Of a stretch of 64,000 bases of DNA, positions 33,713 through 42,345 are shown one piece after another. This stretch comes from Methylococcales bacterium (GTDB lineage: Bacteria > Pseudomonadota > Gammaproteobacteria > Methylococcales > Methylomonadaceae): NCBI GenBank assembly GCA_026399075.1, contig JAPLRR010000029.1, positions 1 through 64,000 of the forward strand. The letters run 5' to 3'. Both the position numbers and the translations under genes were made by a program. A model generated the notes under the pieces. That model ran no database searches. It was not told the origin of the DNA and saw only the letters and a program-made list of their open reading frames with translations. The stretch's first letter is position 1. Each line of letters opens with the position of its first letter.

Positions 33713-35035
33713 CTAAAAACCCAAGGCATCAAAACGTTCGGTTTTCCTGCCGGAAAAATTTTCCTGGAACTGGCCGAGCACACCTGCTTCCCTCGCCAAT
33801 TGGCGGAAATTGTCTGAACGGTTGGTGGTTTCTGAGGCCACCAATATTAGTTCCAATTCCAGCTGGGGCAATAACTTCATCAAGCTTTTCACCAAGCTAG
33901 GATTGACCCCGTTGCTGCCGTAATCACCCAAGGACAAGGCCCTAGAGAAGCCATAAAATTGCTGCATACGGCTTTCGCAAAGTTGGCTGTAACGCAAACG
34001 CTGGCTAGGCTTTTTAAAAGATTCCTTAATGGCCAAGGTGGCAACGGCGGCATTATAAAAAGCATTTTGTACGCCATGGGAAAAAATGGGGTCGACAAAG
34101 GCCGCTGCATCACCAATGCAATAATAATTTTCGCCGCAAATTTGCGTGGAATAATAGGAATAATCCGGCCTGAACTGCAAGGAGCCTGCTATGAAGTTGG
34201 ACGGTTCCAATAGCTTGCTAAAATGCGGCAAGCTTTTGCAGGTTTGCTGGTAGAAGCTTTCCAGTTGGCTTTTATCCATGCCACGGGTGTGCGAGGTCGG
34301 CACCACCAAGCCCACGCTGGTCTTGCCACGCAAAACAATATGCCAAATCCAACCCGCTTCAACTGACATCACAAACGTGACTGGCAATACCGTACCTAAA
34401 GCTTCTGGCCCATAACTTTGGCGGTCAGCACCAACAAAGCGGGCATTTTCAAAATAACCCCACATCGACAAAAAATTGAGCTGCGGGCTGATGGTCTGGC
34501 GAACCTTGAATTGGCTGGCTAAAAATGAGCCGTGGCCACTGGCATCAATCACATAGTGGCAACGGATGCTGTTTTCAGAATTGCTGTCGCCGCGTTTGTC
34601 TGTGTAATAAACCACTGGCCACAAATTGTCGCTAAAATCGACTTTTTTGACCGCGACTTGTTGGAACACCAAAGCCCCGCAACTTTCGGCGTGTTGCAGC
34701 AGAATATTATCAAATATATCCCGCTCAACGTGCATACCAGGGCGGGTATAGCCAAAATCGGAAAACTGAATTTGGTGGATTTTGTCATTCCAGAGCGTAA
34801 TTCCACCCGCCTTGGCCACAAAACCTTGTTGGGCTATTTTTTCCGACACCCCCGTCATATCGGTGAATTTCCAAATATGCGGGATCAGGCTTTCCCCAAC
34901 TTGATTCCTGGGAAACACCGCCCGTTCCAATAGGACAACGGCAAAACCCGCTTGAGCCAAGTGGGTGGCGGCACTGCTGCCAGCAGGGCCGCCACCGATA
35001 ACCAGCACATCACAAGATTGGGGGATTGCAGCCAT
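33713..35035 (-). CDS. Tryptophan-halogenase-like flavin-dependent oxidoreductase
   Basis: The start at 35035 (Met-Ala-Ala-Ile) is chosen. The 440-residue product has the FAD site V-I-G-G-G-P-A-G-S-S, the G-E-S-L-I-P block and G-W-I-W-H-I, close to the W-x-W-x-I-P motif of flavin-dependent halogenases. Relatives occur in aryl polyene and xanthomonadin clusters, where they may halogenate or oxidise the chain. Whether it halogenates cannot be told from sequence. It lies next to the aryl-polyene-like operon but on the opposite strand, 7 bases after a lipoprotein gene. Confidence 0.8.
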   Translation of the reverse strand: MAAIPQSCDVLVIGGGPAGSSAATHLAQAGFAVVLLERAVFPRNQVGESLIPHIWKFTDMTGVSEKIAQQGFVAKAGGITLWNDKIHQIQFSDFGYTRPGMHVERDIFDNILLQHAESCGALVFQQVAVKKVDFSDNLWPVVYYTDKRGDSNSENSIRCHYVIDASGHGSFLASQFKVRQTISPQLNFLSMWGYFENARFVGADRQSYGPEALGTVLPVTFVMSVEAGWIWHIVLRGKTSVGLVVPTSHTRGMDKSQLESFYQQTCKSLPHFSKLLEPSNFIAGSLQFRPDYSYYSTQICGENYYCIGDAAAFVDPIFSHGVQNAFYNAAVATLAIKESFKKPSQRLRYSQLCESRMQQFYGFSRALSLGDYGSNGVNPSLVKSLMKLLPQLELELILVASETTNRSDNFRQLAREAGVLGQFQENFSGRKTERFDALGF

Positions 35036-35042
35036 TGTTAGC

Positions 35043-35579
35043 TTACAAATCACCTAATACCGCATTGGCCGTTGGGTGGGCCAACCATTCGGCCACATCA
35101 CGCCCTAAGGTTTTGACACAGCGCCCCAAAATCCCACACGTGCCTTTATAACCAGCAAACATCCCGCCGCCTGAATAACGTCTGGCCTTAAAATTACCCA
35201 GCACCTTGCCTTTTTGGCTTAATGAACCTTTCACCGTCACCGATTTGGCACCAGACCATGCGCCACCGCCAGACCCTTGCACATCTTCAAATTCCAGTGC
35301 CAGCACTTGGGCATCCGCAGCCTCCGAATTTGAATCTGTCAAGATAGTGGCGTACTGTTTGGCGGCACTCTGTTTAATAAACCCGGACAGTTTGCTATCC
35401 AAATCGCATTCTTGTTTGACGGCATCCCTAACCACCGCATCTTTCTGGAAAGTGATGGGTTTAATGATTAATGTACCCGTGCCAGTAAAAGCTACAGACT
35501 TATCCGGCTTACTTCCTTGGCTGGCACAACCGCCTAAAGCCACCATCAAAACTAACAAAACCAAATGACCAAATTTCAT
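35043..35579 (-). CDS. DUF4410 family lipoprotein
   Basis: The 178-residue product has lipobox L-G-G-C18 and the DUF4410-like pattern: an early strand G-T-L-I-I-K-P-I-T-F, a middle L-x-L-E-F-E-D-V-x-G-S-G-G-G-A, a later A-R-R-Y-S-G-G-G and the C-terminal amphipathic helix. Anchored to the outer or inner membrane facing the periplasm. Role unknown. Co-directional with the halogenase-like gene, so possibly one transcript. Confidence 0.75.
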   Translation of the reverse strand: MKFGHLVLLVLMVALGGCASQGSKPDKSVAFTGTGTLIIKPITFQKDAVVRDAVKQECDLDSKLSGFIKQSAAKQYATILTDSNSEAADAQVLALEFEDVQGSGGGAWSGAKSVTVKGSLSQKGKVLGNFKARRYSGGGMFAGYKGTCGILGRCVKTLGRDVAEWLAHPTANAVLGDL

Positions 35580-35924
35580 AAACCCACCTCTCGACGTTGT
35601 TGTAGTATGTTAGCCTAAAAGGATAGCATCTCTTGCAATCCTTGGATGATATTTTTAGCTTGCGCCCTTAACGGCCACTGTAGGCAAACGGGCAGGAAAA
35701 TTTTGCTTACTTGCCGATAGTCCGCACGTTAGGGCCAGCAAAAGTGATACAATCCAAACCTGTTAGCCGGCCTGATTTAACGCTGTTTCTAAAATTAGCC
35801 TTAAACATGGCGAAATGCTATGAGCACGTTTCTGTCCTTAAACAGCCTTGGGCATTCCCAACCACCATAGAAAACCCTGCATGTATAAAAAACAGAAACC
35901 CGTTTTGGTGGCGGTGTAAACACC
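35580..35924. other. 345-base gap between divergent transcripts
   Basis: Divergent starts on either side (lipoprotein on the minus strand, aryl-polyene-like operon on the plus strand) make this the control region for both. No gene, tRNA or clear operator seen. Confidence 0.4.
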
Positions 35925-36635
35925 ATGCAGCAAGACTTTGTTATTCAGCAATGGGCGCTATGGCCACCTTTGCAGCCCGATGAAGGGCGCGATTTGGCAA
36001 GGCAGCAGGCATTGCTGGCTGGTGTCCCAAAAATGCTGCAACGCCGCTTAAGCCCTTTGGCAAGAACCGTGTTCTGTGCCGCCAACCCCTGCATTGAAGG
36101 GCAAGCAGCGATGCCAGCCGTGTTTAGCTCCAGCCATGGCGAACTGGCTAAATCGCTGCTTATGCTACAAACTTTGGCCGCAGGAGAAGAAATTTCCCCA
36201 ACCGCCTTCAGCCTTTCGGTGCATAACGCCATTGCTGGGCTGTGTTCCATGGCATGGCAGAATAAACTGCAATGCACTGTGCTGGCACCTTGCGAAGAAG
36301 GCATGGCTGCGGCATTTATTGAAGCGTTAGGATTATTACAAGAAGGCGCAAGCCAAGTGTTGCTGGTGTTTTATGATGAGCCACTAGGCAATTTTTATCC
36401 GGCCGCGCCCTTTCACTTATCTAACGGTGAAACCCGCGCACTGGCCTTAGTCATCGGCAAAAGTGGCCAGGGGCAAGCACTGGCTTTATCCATATTGCCC
36501 CTAACTGGAAATGATGGCGAACAAGCCATCCAATTATCGGCCTTTATCCAGTTTCTGGCCGACACCCAAAGCCAGTTGACACTTAAAACCCCACGCCACA
36601 GTTGGCACTTTGAAAACCATGGCACGACATCTTAA
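35925..36635 (+). CDS. Beta-ketoacyl synthase-like chain-length-factor protein
   Basis: The 236-residue product resembles the short ketosynthase-N-terminal-like protein that opens aryl polyene clusters: S-S-S-H-G-E-L, F-S-L-S-V-H-N-A-I-A-G and A-P-C-E-E-G-M-A-A-A-F-I-E-A. The active-site Cys of a true ketosynthase does not occur in the expected context, so it is not expected to condense on its own. First gene of the compact operon; its end overlaps the acyltransferase start. Confidence 0.82.
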   Translation: MQQDFVIQQWALWPPLQPDEGRDLARQQALLAGVPKMLQRRLSPLARTVFCAANPCIEGQAAMPAVFSSSHGELAKSLLMLQTLAAGEEISPTAFSLSVHNAIAGLCSMAWQNKLQCTVLAPCEEGMAAAFIEALGLLQEGASQVLLVFYDEPLGNFYPAAPFHLSNGETRALALVIGKSGQGQALALSILPLTGNDGEQAIQLSAFIQFLADTQSQLTLKTPRHSWHFENHGTTS

Positions 36636-37401
36636 TTATTATTGGCGCTTATTTGCAACGGGGCTGAGCTTTACCGTGTTCGGTGTCGGCGGGGTTTTGT
36701 TGTGGGTTTTGGTTTTCCCCGTGCTAAATTGTGTGCCCGCAAGCCCCGCACAAAGAAAATTACGGTCGCTAAAATGCCTGCATTACAGTTTTTATCTGTT
36801 TATTGGCCTGATGCACCGTACAGGCATTATGAGTTATGAAATCACGGGGCTGGAAAAACTTAACCGCCCCGGTCAACTCATCGTCGCCAACCACCCCACC
36901 TTAATCGACATCGTCTTTCTCATCAGCCGGATCCCTACAGCGAACTGCATCGTTAAAGAAAAGTTGTGGCATAATCCCTTTACTAAAGGGCCTATAATTA
37001 ATGCGGGATATATTAGCAACGGCGACCCGGAAAAAATGATCCATGATTGTGTCACTTGTTTACAAGCAGGAGGCATTTTGATCATTTTTCCCGAAGGCAC
37101 CCGTTCGGTGCCGGGCAAAGCCTATAAATTCCAACGCGGCGCAGCGGCAATCGCCTTGCAGGCCAATGCCATTGTAACCCCTGTAACCTTGACCTGCGCC
37201 CCTAGCACCCTGACGAAAGCCGAAAAATGGTACCAGATCCCAGAACACCGCTTTCATTTGGCAATGACGGTCGGAGATGATATGGTGCTGGACGAATTTC
37301 AGGCGATGACGCCTAAAACCGTGGCTGTACGTCGATTTAACCGTTATTTACAGGACTATTTTAGCTTACAAAGAGAATGCTATGAACGGATTGGAGAATG
37401 A
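36619..37401 (+). CDS. 1-acylglycerol-3-phosphate-type acyltransferase
   Basis: The start is ATG at 36619, inside the end of the preceding gene. The 260-residue product is a PlsC-like membrane acyltransferase: N-terminal hydrophobic segment, then V-A-N-H-P-T-L-I-D (the H-x4-D catalytic site), and F-P-E-G-T-R-S about 80 residues on. In aryl polyene clusters such proteins are thought to move the finished chain onto a carrier lipid. Overlaps the first ACP gene by 20 bases. Confidence 0.9.
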   Translation: MARHLNYYWRLFATGLSFTVFGVGGVLLWVLVFPVLNCVPASPAQRKLRSLKCLHYSFYLFIGLMHRTGIMSYEITGLEKLNRPGQLIVANHPTLIDIVFLISRIPTANCIVKEKLWHNPFTKGPIINAGYISNGDPEKMIHDCVTCLQAGGILIIFPEGTRSVPGKAYKFQRGAAAIALQANAIVTPVTLTCAPSTLTKAEKWYQIPEHRFHLAMTVGDDMVLDEFQAMTPKTVAVRRFNRYLQDYFSLQRECYERIGE

Positions 37402-37660
37402 ATTAAAACAATTGATCATTGACTCGCTGGATTTGGAGGATATCGGCGTTGCCGACATAGACAGCCAAGAAGCCTTGTTTAATGAAGGTTTGGGGCTTGA
37501 TTCCATTGATGCCTTGGAGTTGGGCTTGGCAATCAGGAAAAAATACAATGTCAGGATTGATGCAGAAAAAGACGATGTGGTAAAAATATTTGCCTCAGTC
37601 GCTACGCTGGCTAGTTACATTGAATCTGAAAGTGCCCGGGGGCAAAATGAAAGACCGTGA
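37382..37660 (+). CDS. Acyl carrier protein 1
   Basis: The 92-residue product is an ACP with the phosphopantetheine motif G-L-G-L-D-S41-I-D-A-L-E. S41 would carry the prosthetic group. Overlaps both its neighbours, so translation is coupled. Second ACP follows. In related clusters two ACPs share chain building and starter loading. Confidence 0.93.
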   Translation: MNGLENELKQLIIDSLDLEDIGVADIDSQEALFNEGLGLDSIDALELGLAIRKKYNVRIDAEKDDVVKIFASVATLASYIESESARGQNERP

Positions 37661-37895
37661 TGAAATTCTGCAACTGATTAGGGACATCATGCAGGAGATG
37701 TTTGAGATTGACGCTGAGGATGTAAGCTTGGATGCCCGCCTATACGAAGACCTTGATTTTGACAGCATTGATGCGGTTGACATGATCGTCAAGCTGAAAG
37801 AAATGACCGGCAAAGCCCTGAACCCCAAAGACTTTAAAAACGCCCGCAGCATCAATGATGTGGTGGAGGCTGTTTATAAGCTGGCCCATGAGTGA
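37647..37895 (+). CDS. Acyl carrier protein 2
   Basis: The start at 37647 (Met-Lys-Asp-Arg-Asp) lies 14 bases inside the first ACP gene. The 82-residue product has Y-E-D-L-D-F-D-S40-I-D-A-V-D, with S40 as the phosphopantetheine site. In full clusters the next genes are a membrane protein and an AMP-ligase; here the 84-base gap leads directly to a glycosyltransferase. Confidence 0.93.
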   Translation: MKDRDEILQLIRDIMQEMFEIDAEDVSLDARLYEDLDFDSIDAVDMIVKLKEMTGKALNPKDFKNARSINDVVEAVYKLAHE

Positions 37896-37979
37896 TAGGC
37901 ATAAGCCCCATCATGTCCACCACCTTTTTTGGGCGCTTGGCCTAGCGGTGCGACCGCCCATTTTTAACCAGGCATCGTT

Positions 37980-38714
37980 ATGAAAACGGCGGTTATTATT
38001 CCGGTTTACAACCACCCGGAAGCCATCATCCTTGTGACCCAGGCATTAAAACCTTTCGGCCTGCCTTGTTATCTGGTCAACGATGGCAGCTCAGCGCCTT
38101 GTACTAGCGTGTTAAGGCAGTTGGCAGAGCAAGAAAAAACGTGGGTAATCCTCTATGAAAGGCCGCATAACGGCGGCAAAGGTGCGGCGGTCATAGACGG
38201 TTTGCAGTTGGCAATCGCCGACGGTTTTAGCCATGCCATCCAAATTGATGCCGATGGCCAACATAATGTGGCGGACATCAGCCGATTTTTGCAGGCCAGC
38301 CTAGCCCAGCCAGACCATTTGATTTTAGGCAAACCCCGCTTTGATGCCAGTGTGCCAAAAAGCCGCTTGTATGGCAGGCAGTTCACCAATCTGTGGATCT
38401 GGATCAACACCTTGTCGTTTGCCATCGCTGACGGCATGTGTGGCTTTCGCTGCTACCCACTGGCCCAAGTGGATAAATTGCTCAAATCCGTACGCCTGGG
38501 GCTACGCATGGATTTTGACATTGAAATTGTCGTGCGCCTATACTGGCAAGGGGTGGATGTGGTCAACCTAAGCACCGATATCCGCTACCCTTTGGATGGC
38601 ATTTCCCATTTTCAACTCTTGCAGGACAACCTGTTAATATCCCGCAAACATACGCAATTATTTTTCGGCATGTTGTGGCGTTTGCCGCGTCTGCTGGCAA
38701 GGCATTGGCAATGA
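37980..38714 (+). CDS. Family 2 glycosyltransferase
   Basis: The 244-residue product begins A-V-I-I-P-V-Y-N-H and has the donor-site Q-I-D-A-D-G-Q-H, with V-N-D-G-S-S in between, as GT2 enzymes do. It matches the glycosyltransferase component of aryl polyene clusters, where it is often fused to the acyltransferase that follows here as a separate gene. The ATGA overlap at 38711 couples the two. Confidence 0.92.
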   Translation: MKTAVIIPVYNHPEAIILVTQALKPFGLPCYLVNDGSSAPCTSVLRQLAEQEKTWVILYERPHNGGKGAAVIDGLQLAIADGFSHAIQIDADGQHNVADISRFLQASLAQPDHLILGKPRFDASVPKSRLYGRQFTNLWIWINTLSFAIADGMCGFRCYPLAQVDKLLKSVRLGLRMDFDIEIVVRLYWQGVDVVNLSTDIRYPLDGISHFQLLQDNLLISRKHTQLFFGMLWRLPRLLARHWQ

Positions 38715-39634
38715 GGCATTGGACGCACATCGAAGAGCGCGGCATTATATGGGGCATGCAAGCCTTGTTAAAGGTCTACCTGCTGTTTGGCCGCAAAGTG
38801 CTACAAGTGTTTTTGTATCCGGTGGTCAGTTATTATTGGCTAAATAACCGCAAAGGCCGCTTGGCCAGCCAACAGTATTTGCAAAACGTGTCAGCCTGTT
38901 TGCCGGATAAAACCCTGCACACTGGCTTATATGGCAGCTATTTGCATTTCATTAGTTTTGCCAATGCCATTATCGACAAACTGGCCGCATGGAGTGGCGC
39001 CATCTCGTTGCAAGATGTGGTCTATGATGGCCGTGCGGAAATGCTGGCCCATCTAAGCCAAAATCAAGGCCTGCTCTTGCTGGGCTCGCATTTGGGCAAT
39101 TTGGAAGTTTGCCGGGTGATTGCCCATCTGGGCAAAAGGGTCACCGTCAATGTCTTGGTGCATACCAAACATGCTGAAAAATTCAATACCTTGTTAAACC
39201 GCTACGGCAAAGCTGGCAGCCTAAACCTGATCCAGGTCACCGAAATGACAGCGGCAACGGCCATGTTGCTGGAAGATCGGATAGCCGCAGGCGAACTGGT
39301 GGTGATCGCCGCCGACCGCACCCCAGTTTCTAACCAAAAGCGTGTCGCCCCAGCGGATTTTTTAGGCAAAACCGCCTTATTCCCGCAAGGCCCGTTTATC
39401 TTGGCAGCGCTGCTTAAATGCCCGGTATATACCTTGTTTTGTTTAAAACAGCAGGGCAAACAGGTGATTTATTTTGACCACTTTTCTGATGGCCTGTCAT
39501 TCCCCAGAAAACAGCGTGATGCCCTGATACAAGTTTGTGTACAAAATTTTGCCGACCGCTTGCAGCACTACTGTTTGCAAGAACCGTTGCAGTGGTTCAA
39601 TTTTTATGACTTTTGGCAAACAGATGATGAATAA
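38711..39634 (+). CDS. LpxL/HtrB-like lipid acyltransferase
   Basis: The start is at the ATGA overlap (38711, Met-Arg-His-Trp-Thr-His). The 307-residue product has an N-terminal hydrophobic region and the H-x4-D/E catalytic block G-S-H-L-G-N-L-E-V, as in lauroyl/myristoyl acyltransferases. In aryl polyene clusters this domain usually follows the GT2 domain. Inner membrane. Confidence 0.88.
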   Translation: MRHWTHIEERGIIWGMQALLKVYLLFGRKVLQVFLYPVVSYYWLNNRKGRLASQQYLQNVSACLPDKTLHTGLYGSYLHFISFANAIIDKLAAWSGAISLQDVVYDGRAEMLAHLSQNQGLLLLGSHLGNLEVCRVIAHLGKRVTVNVLVHTKHAEKFNTLLNRYGKAGSLNLIQVTEMTAATAMLLEDRIAAGELVVIAADRTPVSNQKRVAPADFLGKTALFPQGPFILAALLKCPVYTLFCLKQQGKQVIYFDHFSDGLSFPRKQRDALIQVCVQNFADRLQHYCLQEPLQWFNFYDFWQTDDE

Positions 39635-40049
39635 TACCATCGTAAGCTGCGAAATTGACATTGAGGTGCCGTTTTTTGATGTGGATCTCATGGAAATTGT
39701 CTGGCACGGCCATTATGTAAAATATTTTGAAGTGGCGCGTTGCGCCCTGCTGGACAAAATAGGCTACAACTATATGCAGATGCGCGCATCCGGTTATGCG
39801 TGGCCCGTTATAGACCTACGCATCCGTTACGCCAAGCCCGCCCACTTTGGGCAAAAAATCACCGTCCACGCCGCCATTTCCGAATGGGAAAACCGTTTGC
39901 AGATCCACTATAAAATAACGGATAAACTGACTGGGTACAGGTTGACCCGTGGCACCACCAGCCAAGTGGCCGTGGATATGGCGACCCATGCCATGTGCTA
40001 CGAATCGCCAGCCATTTTATGGGAAAAACTGGGCTTACAAAAACCGTGA
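39624..40049 (+). CDS. 4-hydroxybenzoyl-CoA-type thioesterase
   Basis: The start is taken at 39624 (Met-Met-Asn-Asn), overlapping the acyltransferase end. The product of about 141 residues is a single hot-dog domain with V-P-F-F-D-V-D-L-M-E-I-V-W-H-G-H-Y, which holds the catalytic Asp of the 4HBT family. It probably releases or edits acyl chains from ACP. Overlaps the next gene by GTGA. Confidence 0.9.
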   Translation: MMNNTIVSCEIDIEVPFFDVDLMEIVWHGHYVKYFEVARCALLDKIGYNYMQMRASGYAWPVIDLRIRYAKPAHFGQKITVHAAISEWENRLQIHYKITDKLTGYRLTRGTTSQVAVDMATHAMCYESPAILWEKLGLQKP

Positions 40050-41578
40050 CAGATTACGACATCATTGTGGTCGGCAGCGGTATCGGCGGGCTGACCGCCG
40101 CCAGTTTGCTGGCCAAAGCGGGGAAGTCAGTTCTGGTGCTGGAGGGCCATGACCGCGCTGGGGGTTATGCGCACGGCTTCAAGCGCAAAAAATACCATTT
40201 CGATGCAGGTGTGCACCTGATTAGCGGCTGCGGGCCACAAGGCTATCAGGGCGGGCAAGTCATCCATAAAGTGTTGCAGGCTTTGGCAGTAAGCGAAGCC
40301 ATTTCATTTATCAACATTGACCCGTTCACCCATGCCCATTTCCCAGGGCTTACCGCTGAACTGCCGCAGACAGTGGACGCGTTTGTCAGCAGACTATCAC
40401 AATTATTTCCTGAACAACAATCAGGGCTGATGGCATTGACCACGCTTTGCCAGCAAGTTGCAGAAGAACTTGCCGTGGCGGATGAAGTCATGGCTAGTGC
40501 AGACCACGACCAAGCCCAACAACTATTGCCTGCGCTTTTTAAATACCGCAAAGCGACCCTAAACGATGTCGCCAAACACTTTATCAGCGACCCCAAATTG
40601 CTGGCGGTGTTTGCCAGCAACTGGCCTTATCTGGGGCTGCCGCCCTCGCAAGTGTCTTTTGTCTATTGGTCGGCCATGTTTATCGGTTATATGGTTGATG
40701 GCGCTTATTATTGTAAGGGCGGATTCCAACAACTGGCCAACACCTTGCTAAAAGGGCTTAAACAAAACGGCGGCAAAATTTTGTTTAAATCCACTGTCGA
40801 AAAAATCCTCATCGAAGACCAAAAAGTGGCTGGCGTGATAGTCCATGGCCAACGGCTAACCGCGCCCATCGTCATCGCCAATGCCGACCTACGGCACACG
40901 GTGTTCACCATGATAGGCGAACAGCATTTCCCGCCCCGCTACATCCAACGGATCAAAAAAATGCAGCATTCTTTGTCCATATTCGTGGTTTATATCGCCA
41001 CGGACATCGATTTGCCTGCCTTACAAGTTGCCCATGAGTCGTTTTGTTACCGTGATTTTAACCACGACCACCATTTTGACAACACCCGCAAAGGTGAAAT
41101 CACTTGGCTGAGCATAACCGCCCCCACCGTGGCAGACCCCAAACTAGCCCCGCCCGGCCAACACTTGTTAATGTTGACAACCTTGCTGCCGTATCAGGCG
41201 GCGGATTCATGGCAACAGGCCAAACCCGGCTATATGGAGGCTATGTTGGCCATGGCCGCCGATTATATCCCCGGACTGCAAGACCATATCCTGTTCATTG
41301 AAGGCGGTTCACCCGCCACTATGCTGCGTTACACCCAAAATTACCAAGGTTCGGCCTATGGCTGGGATGTGTCCCCCGCCCAAGTCGGCCCTGCACGGGT
41401 ACAAAACCAATCGCCCATAGACGGCCTTTATTTTGCTGGACACTGGACTTCACCCGGCGGCGGTGTCTACGGCGTTAGCGTTTCCGGCGTACAAGCCGCC
41501 CAACAAGTGCTGGGCATTAAAAAACAAGCGGATTTTTGGGCATATCTTAACAACCACGCTGGAGTACAAGGGCTTTAG
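40046..41578 (+). CDS. Phytoene-desaturase-like FAD/NAD(P)-dependent oxidoreductase
   Basis: The start is GTG at 40046, in a GTGA overlap with the thioesterase; this places the FAD site D-I-I-V-V-G-S-G-I-G-G-L-T-A at the N terminus. The product of about 510 residues has the C-terminal amine-oxidase/CrtI block G-L-Y-F-A-G-H-W-T-S-P-G-G-G-V. Members sit in aryl polyene clusters, where the step is unassigned. The last residues (A-G-V-Q-G-L) and the stop codon are encoded by a dispersed repeat that starts at 41559, so the native end may have been replaced. Confidence 0.88.
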   Translation: MTDYDIIVVGSGIGGLTAASLLAKAGKSVLVLEGHDRAGGYAHGFKRKKYHFDAGVHLISGCGPQGYQGGQVIHKVLQALAVSEAISFINIDPFTHAHFPGLTAELPQTVDAFVSRLSQLFPEQQSGLMALTTLCQQVAEELAVADEVMASADHDQAQQLLPALFKYRKATLNDVAKHFISDPKLLAVFASNWPYLGLPPSQVSFVYWSAMFIGYMVDGAYYCKGGFQQLANTLLKGLKQNGGKILFKSTVEKILIEDQKVAGVIVHGQRLTAPIVIANADLRHTVFTMIGEQHFPPRYIQRIKKMQHSLSIFVVYIATDIDLPALQVAHESFCYRDFNHDHHFDNTRKGEITWLSITAPTVADPKLAPPGQHLLMLTTLLPYQAADSWQQAKPGYMEAMLAMAADYIPGLQDHILFIEGGSPATMLRYTQNYQGSAYGWDVSPAQVGPARVQNQSPIDGLYFAGHWTSPGGGVYGVSVSGVQAAQQVLGIKKQADFWAYLNNHAGVQGL

Positions 41579-41613
41579 ACGTTGCCGTCTACGTTTTGGT
41601 GCAGACGGACGTA
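41559..41613 (+). repeat. Dispersed inverted-repeat element, left part, reaching into a gene
   Basis: CTGGAGTACAAGGGCTTTAG followed by ACGTTGCC and TTTTGGTGCAGACGG matches the left and middle of the full element at 42213-42286. It provides the 3' end of the FAD oxidoreductase gene, including its TAG stop. The right arm is not seen here. Confidence 0.7.
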
Positions 41614-41846
41614 TTCAGTCCCCCGCTTTGGAAAAGAGGGCTTAGGGAAGATTTATTAGCCAGTGCTTGGGCGAAAGCGAAAAGCGGCTTATTCCGGCCA
41701 AGCTACGCCCTAAGGTACAAAGCCCGCCCTTATATCTTACTAAAATAACGGTTAGAATAATCACTCGGGTTAGCCCGTATCCTTTCTCTACGGGACTGAC
41801 CGGGTTATATCCATTTCGAATCACCATTCCAGCTTAAGAGGTCATT

Positions 41847-42119
41847 ATGTTACCTATCAAATTAAAAAAACTCACCTTGCCATTATGTCTTTGTGCCATA
41901 TCAGTCCTGTTTACGCCATCAGTTGTATCAGCCGAAGAAACTGGACCAATCGCCGCAAGTAAAGCAGCAGATCAAAGGGCTGCGCTGGCGAAAAAAGCAG
42001 CGGAAAGGGAAGCCAAAAAAGCAGCTGAAGCAAAAAATGCGGCTGAGGCACAACAACCTGCTACAGAACAACAGGCGAATGAGACACCAACGCCTGCTGA
42101 GGAACCAAAGGGAAATTAG
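41847..42119 (+). CDS. Small exported Ala/Lys/Glu-rich protein
   Basis: The 90-residue product has a signal peptide ending V-V-S-A and a mature part of about 61 residues with low complexity, rich in Ala, Lys, Glu and Gln (A-A-E-R-E-A-K-K-A-A-E-A-K-N-A-A-E), likely a helix. AAGAGG lies just before the ATG. No family recognised. It stands alone between repeat elements. Confidence 0.65.
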   Translation: MLPIKLKKLTLPLCLCAISVLFTPSVVSAEETGPIAASKAADQRAALAKKAAEREAKKAAEAKNAAEAQQPATEQQANETPTPAEEPKGN

Positions 42120-42181
42120 TCGGGTAGGCAAGGTTTTTTTATTGCCCACCGTTCAGCTAAGTTTCGCGGCATTGTCCGTGT

Positions 42182-42206
42182 GGGCAGATGATAAATCCGT
42201 CTGCCC
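42182..42206. terminator. Hairpin after the small exported protein gene
   Basis: GGGCAGA and TCTGCCC pair around an 11-base loop, about 60 bases after the stop at 42119 and next to the repeat at 42213. Possibly a terminator; no T-tract. Confidence 0.4.
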
Positions 42207-42212
42207 AACCAA

Positions 42213-42286
42213 CTGGAGTACAACGGCTTTAGACATTGTTGCCTAAGTTTTGGTGCAGACGGCAATGTCTAAAGCCATTGCACTCC
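42213..42286. repeat. Full 74-base dispersed inverted-repeat element
   Basis: Two 24-base arms ending in GGAGTAC... and ...TGCACTCC pair with two mismatches around a 22-base centre that contains TTTTGGTGCAGACGG. Partial copies lie at 18429-18452 and 41559-41613. Three related copies in 64 kb point to a small genomic repeat family of MITE or REP type. Confidence 0.75.
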
Positions 42287-42345
42287 CGTGATAGGCTAGC
42301 GCTGAACACCCTAGCCCACCAATCATAAGTTTTAGGCCGTGGATT

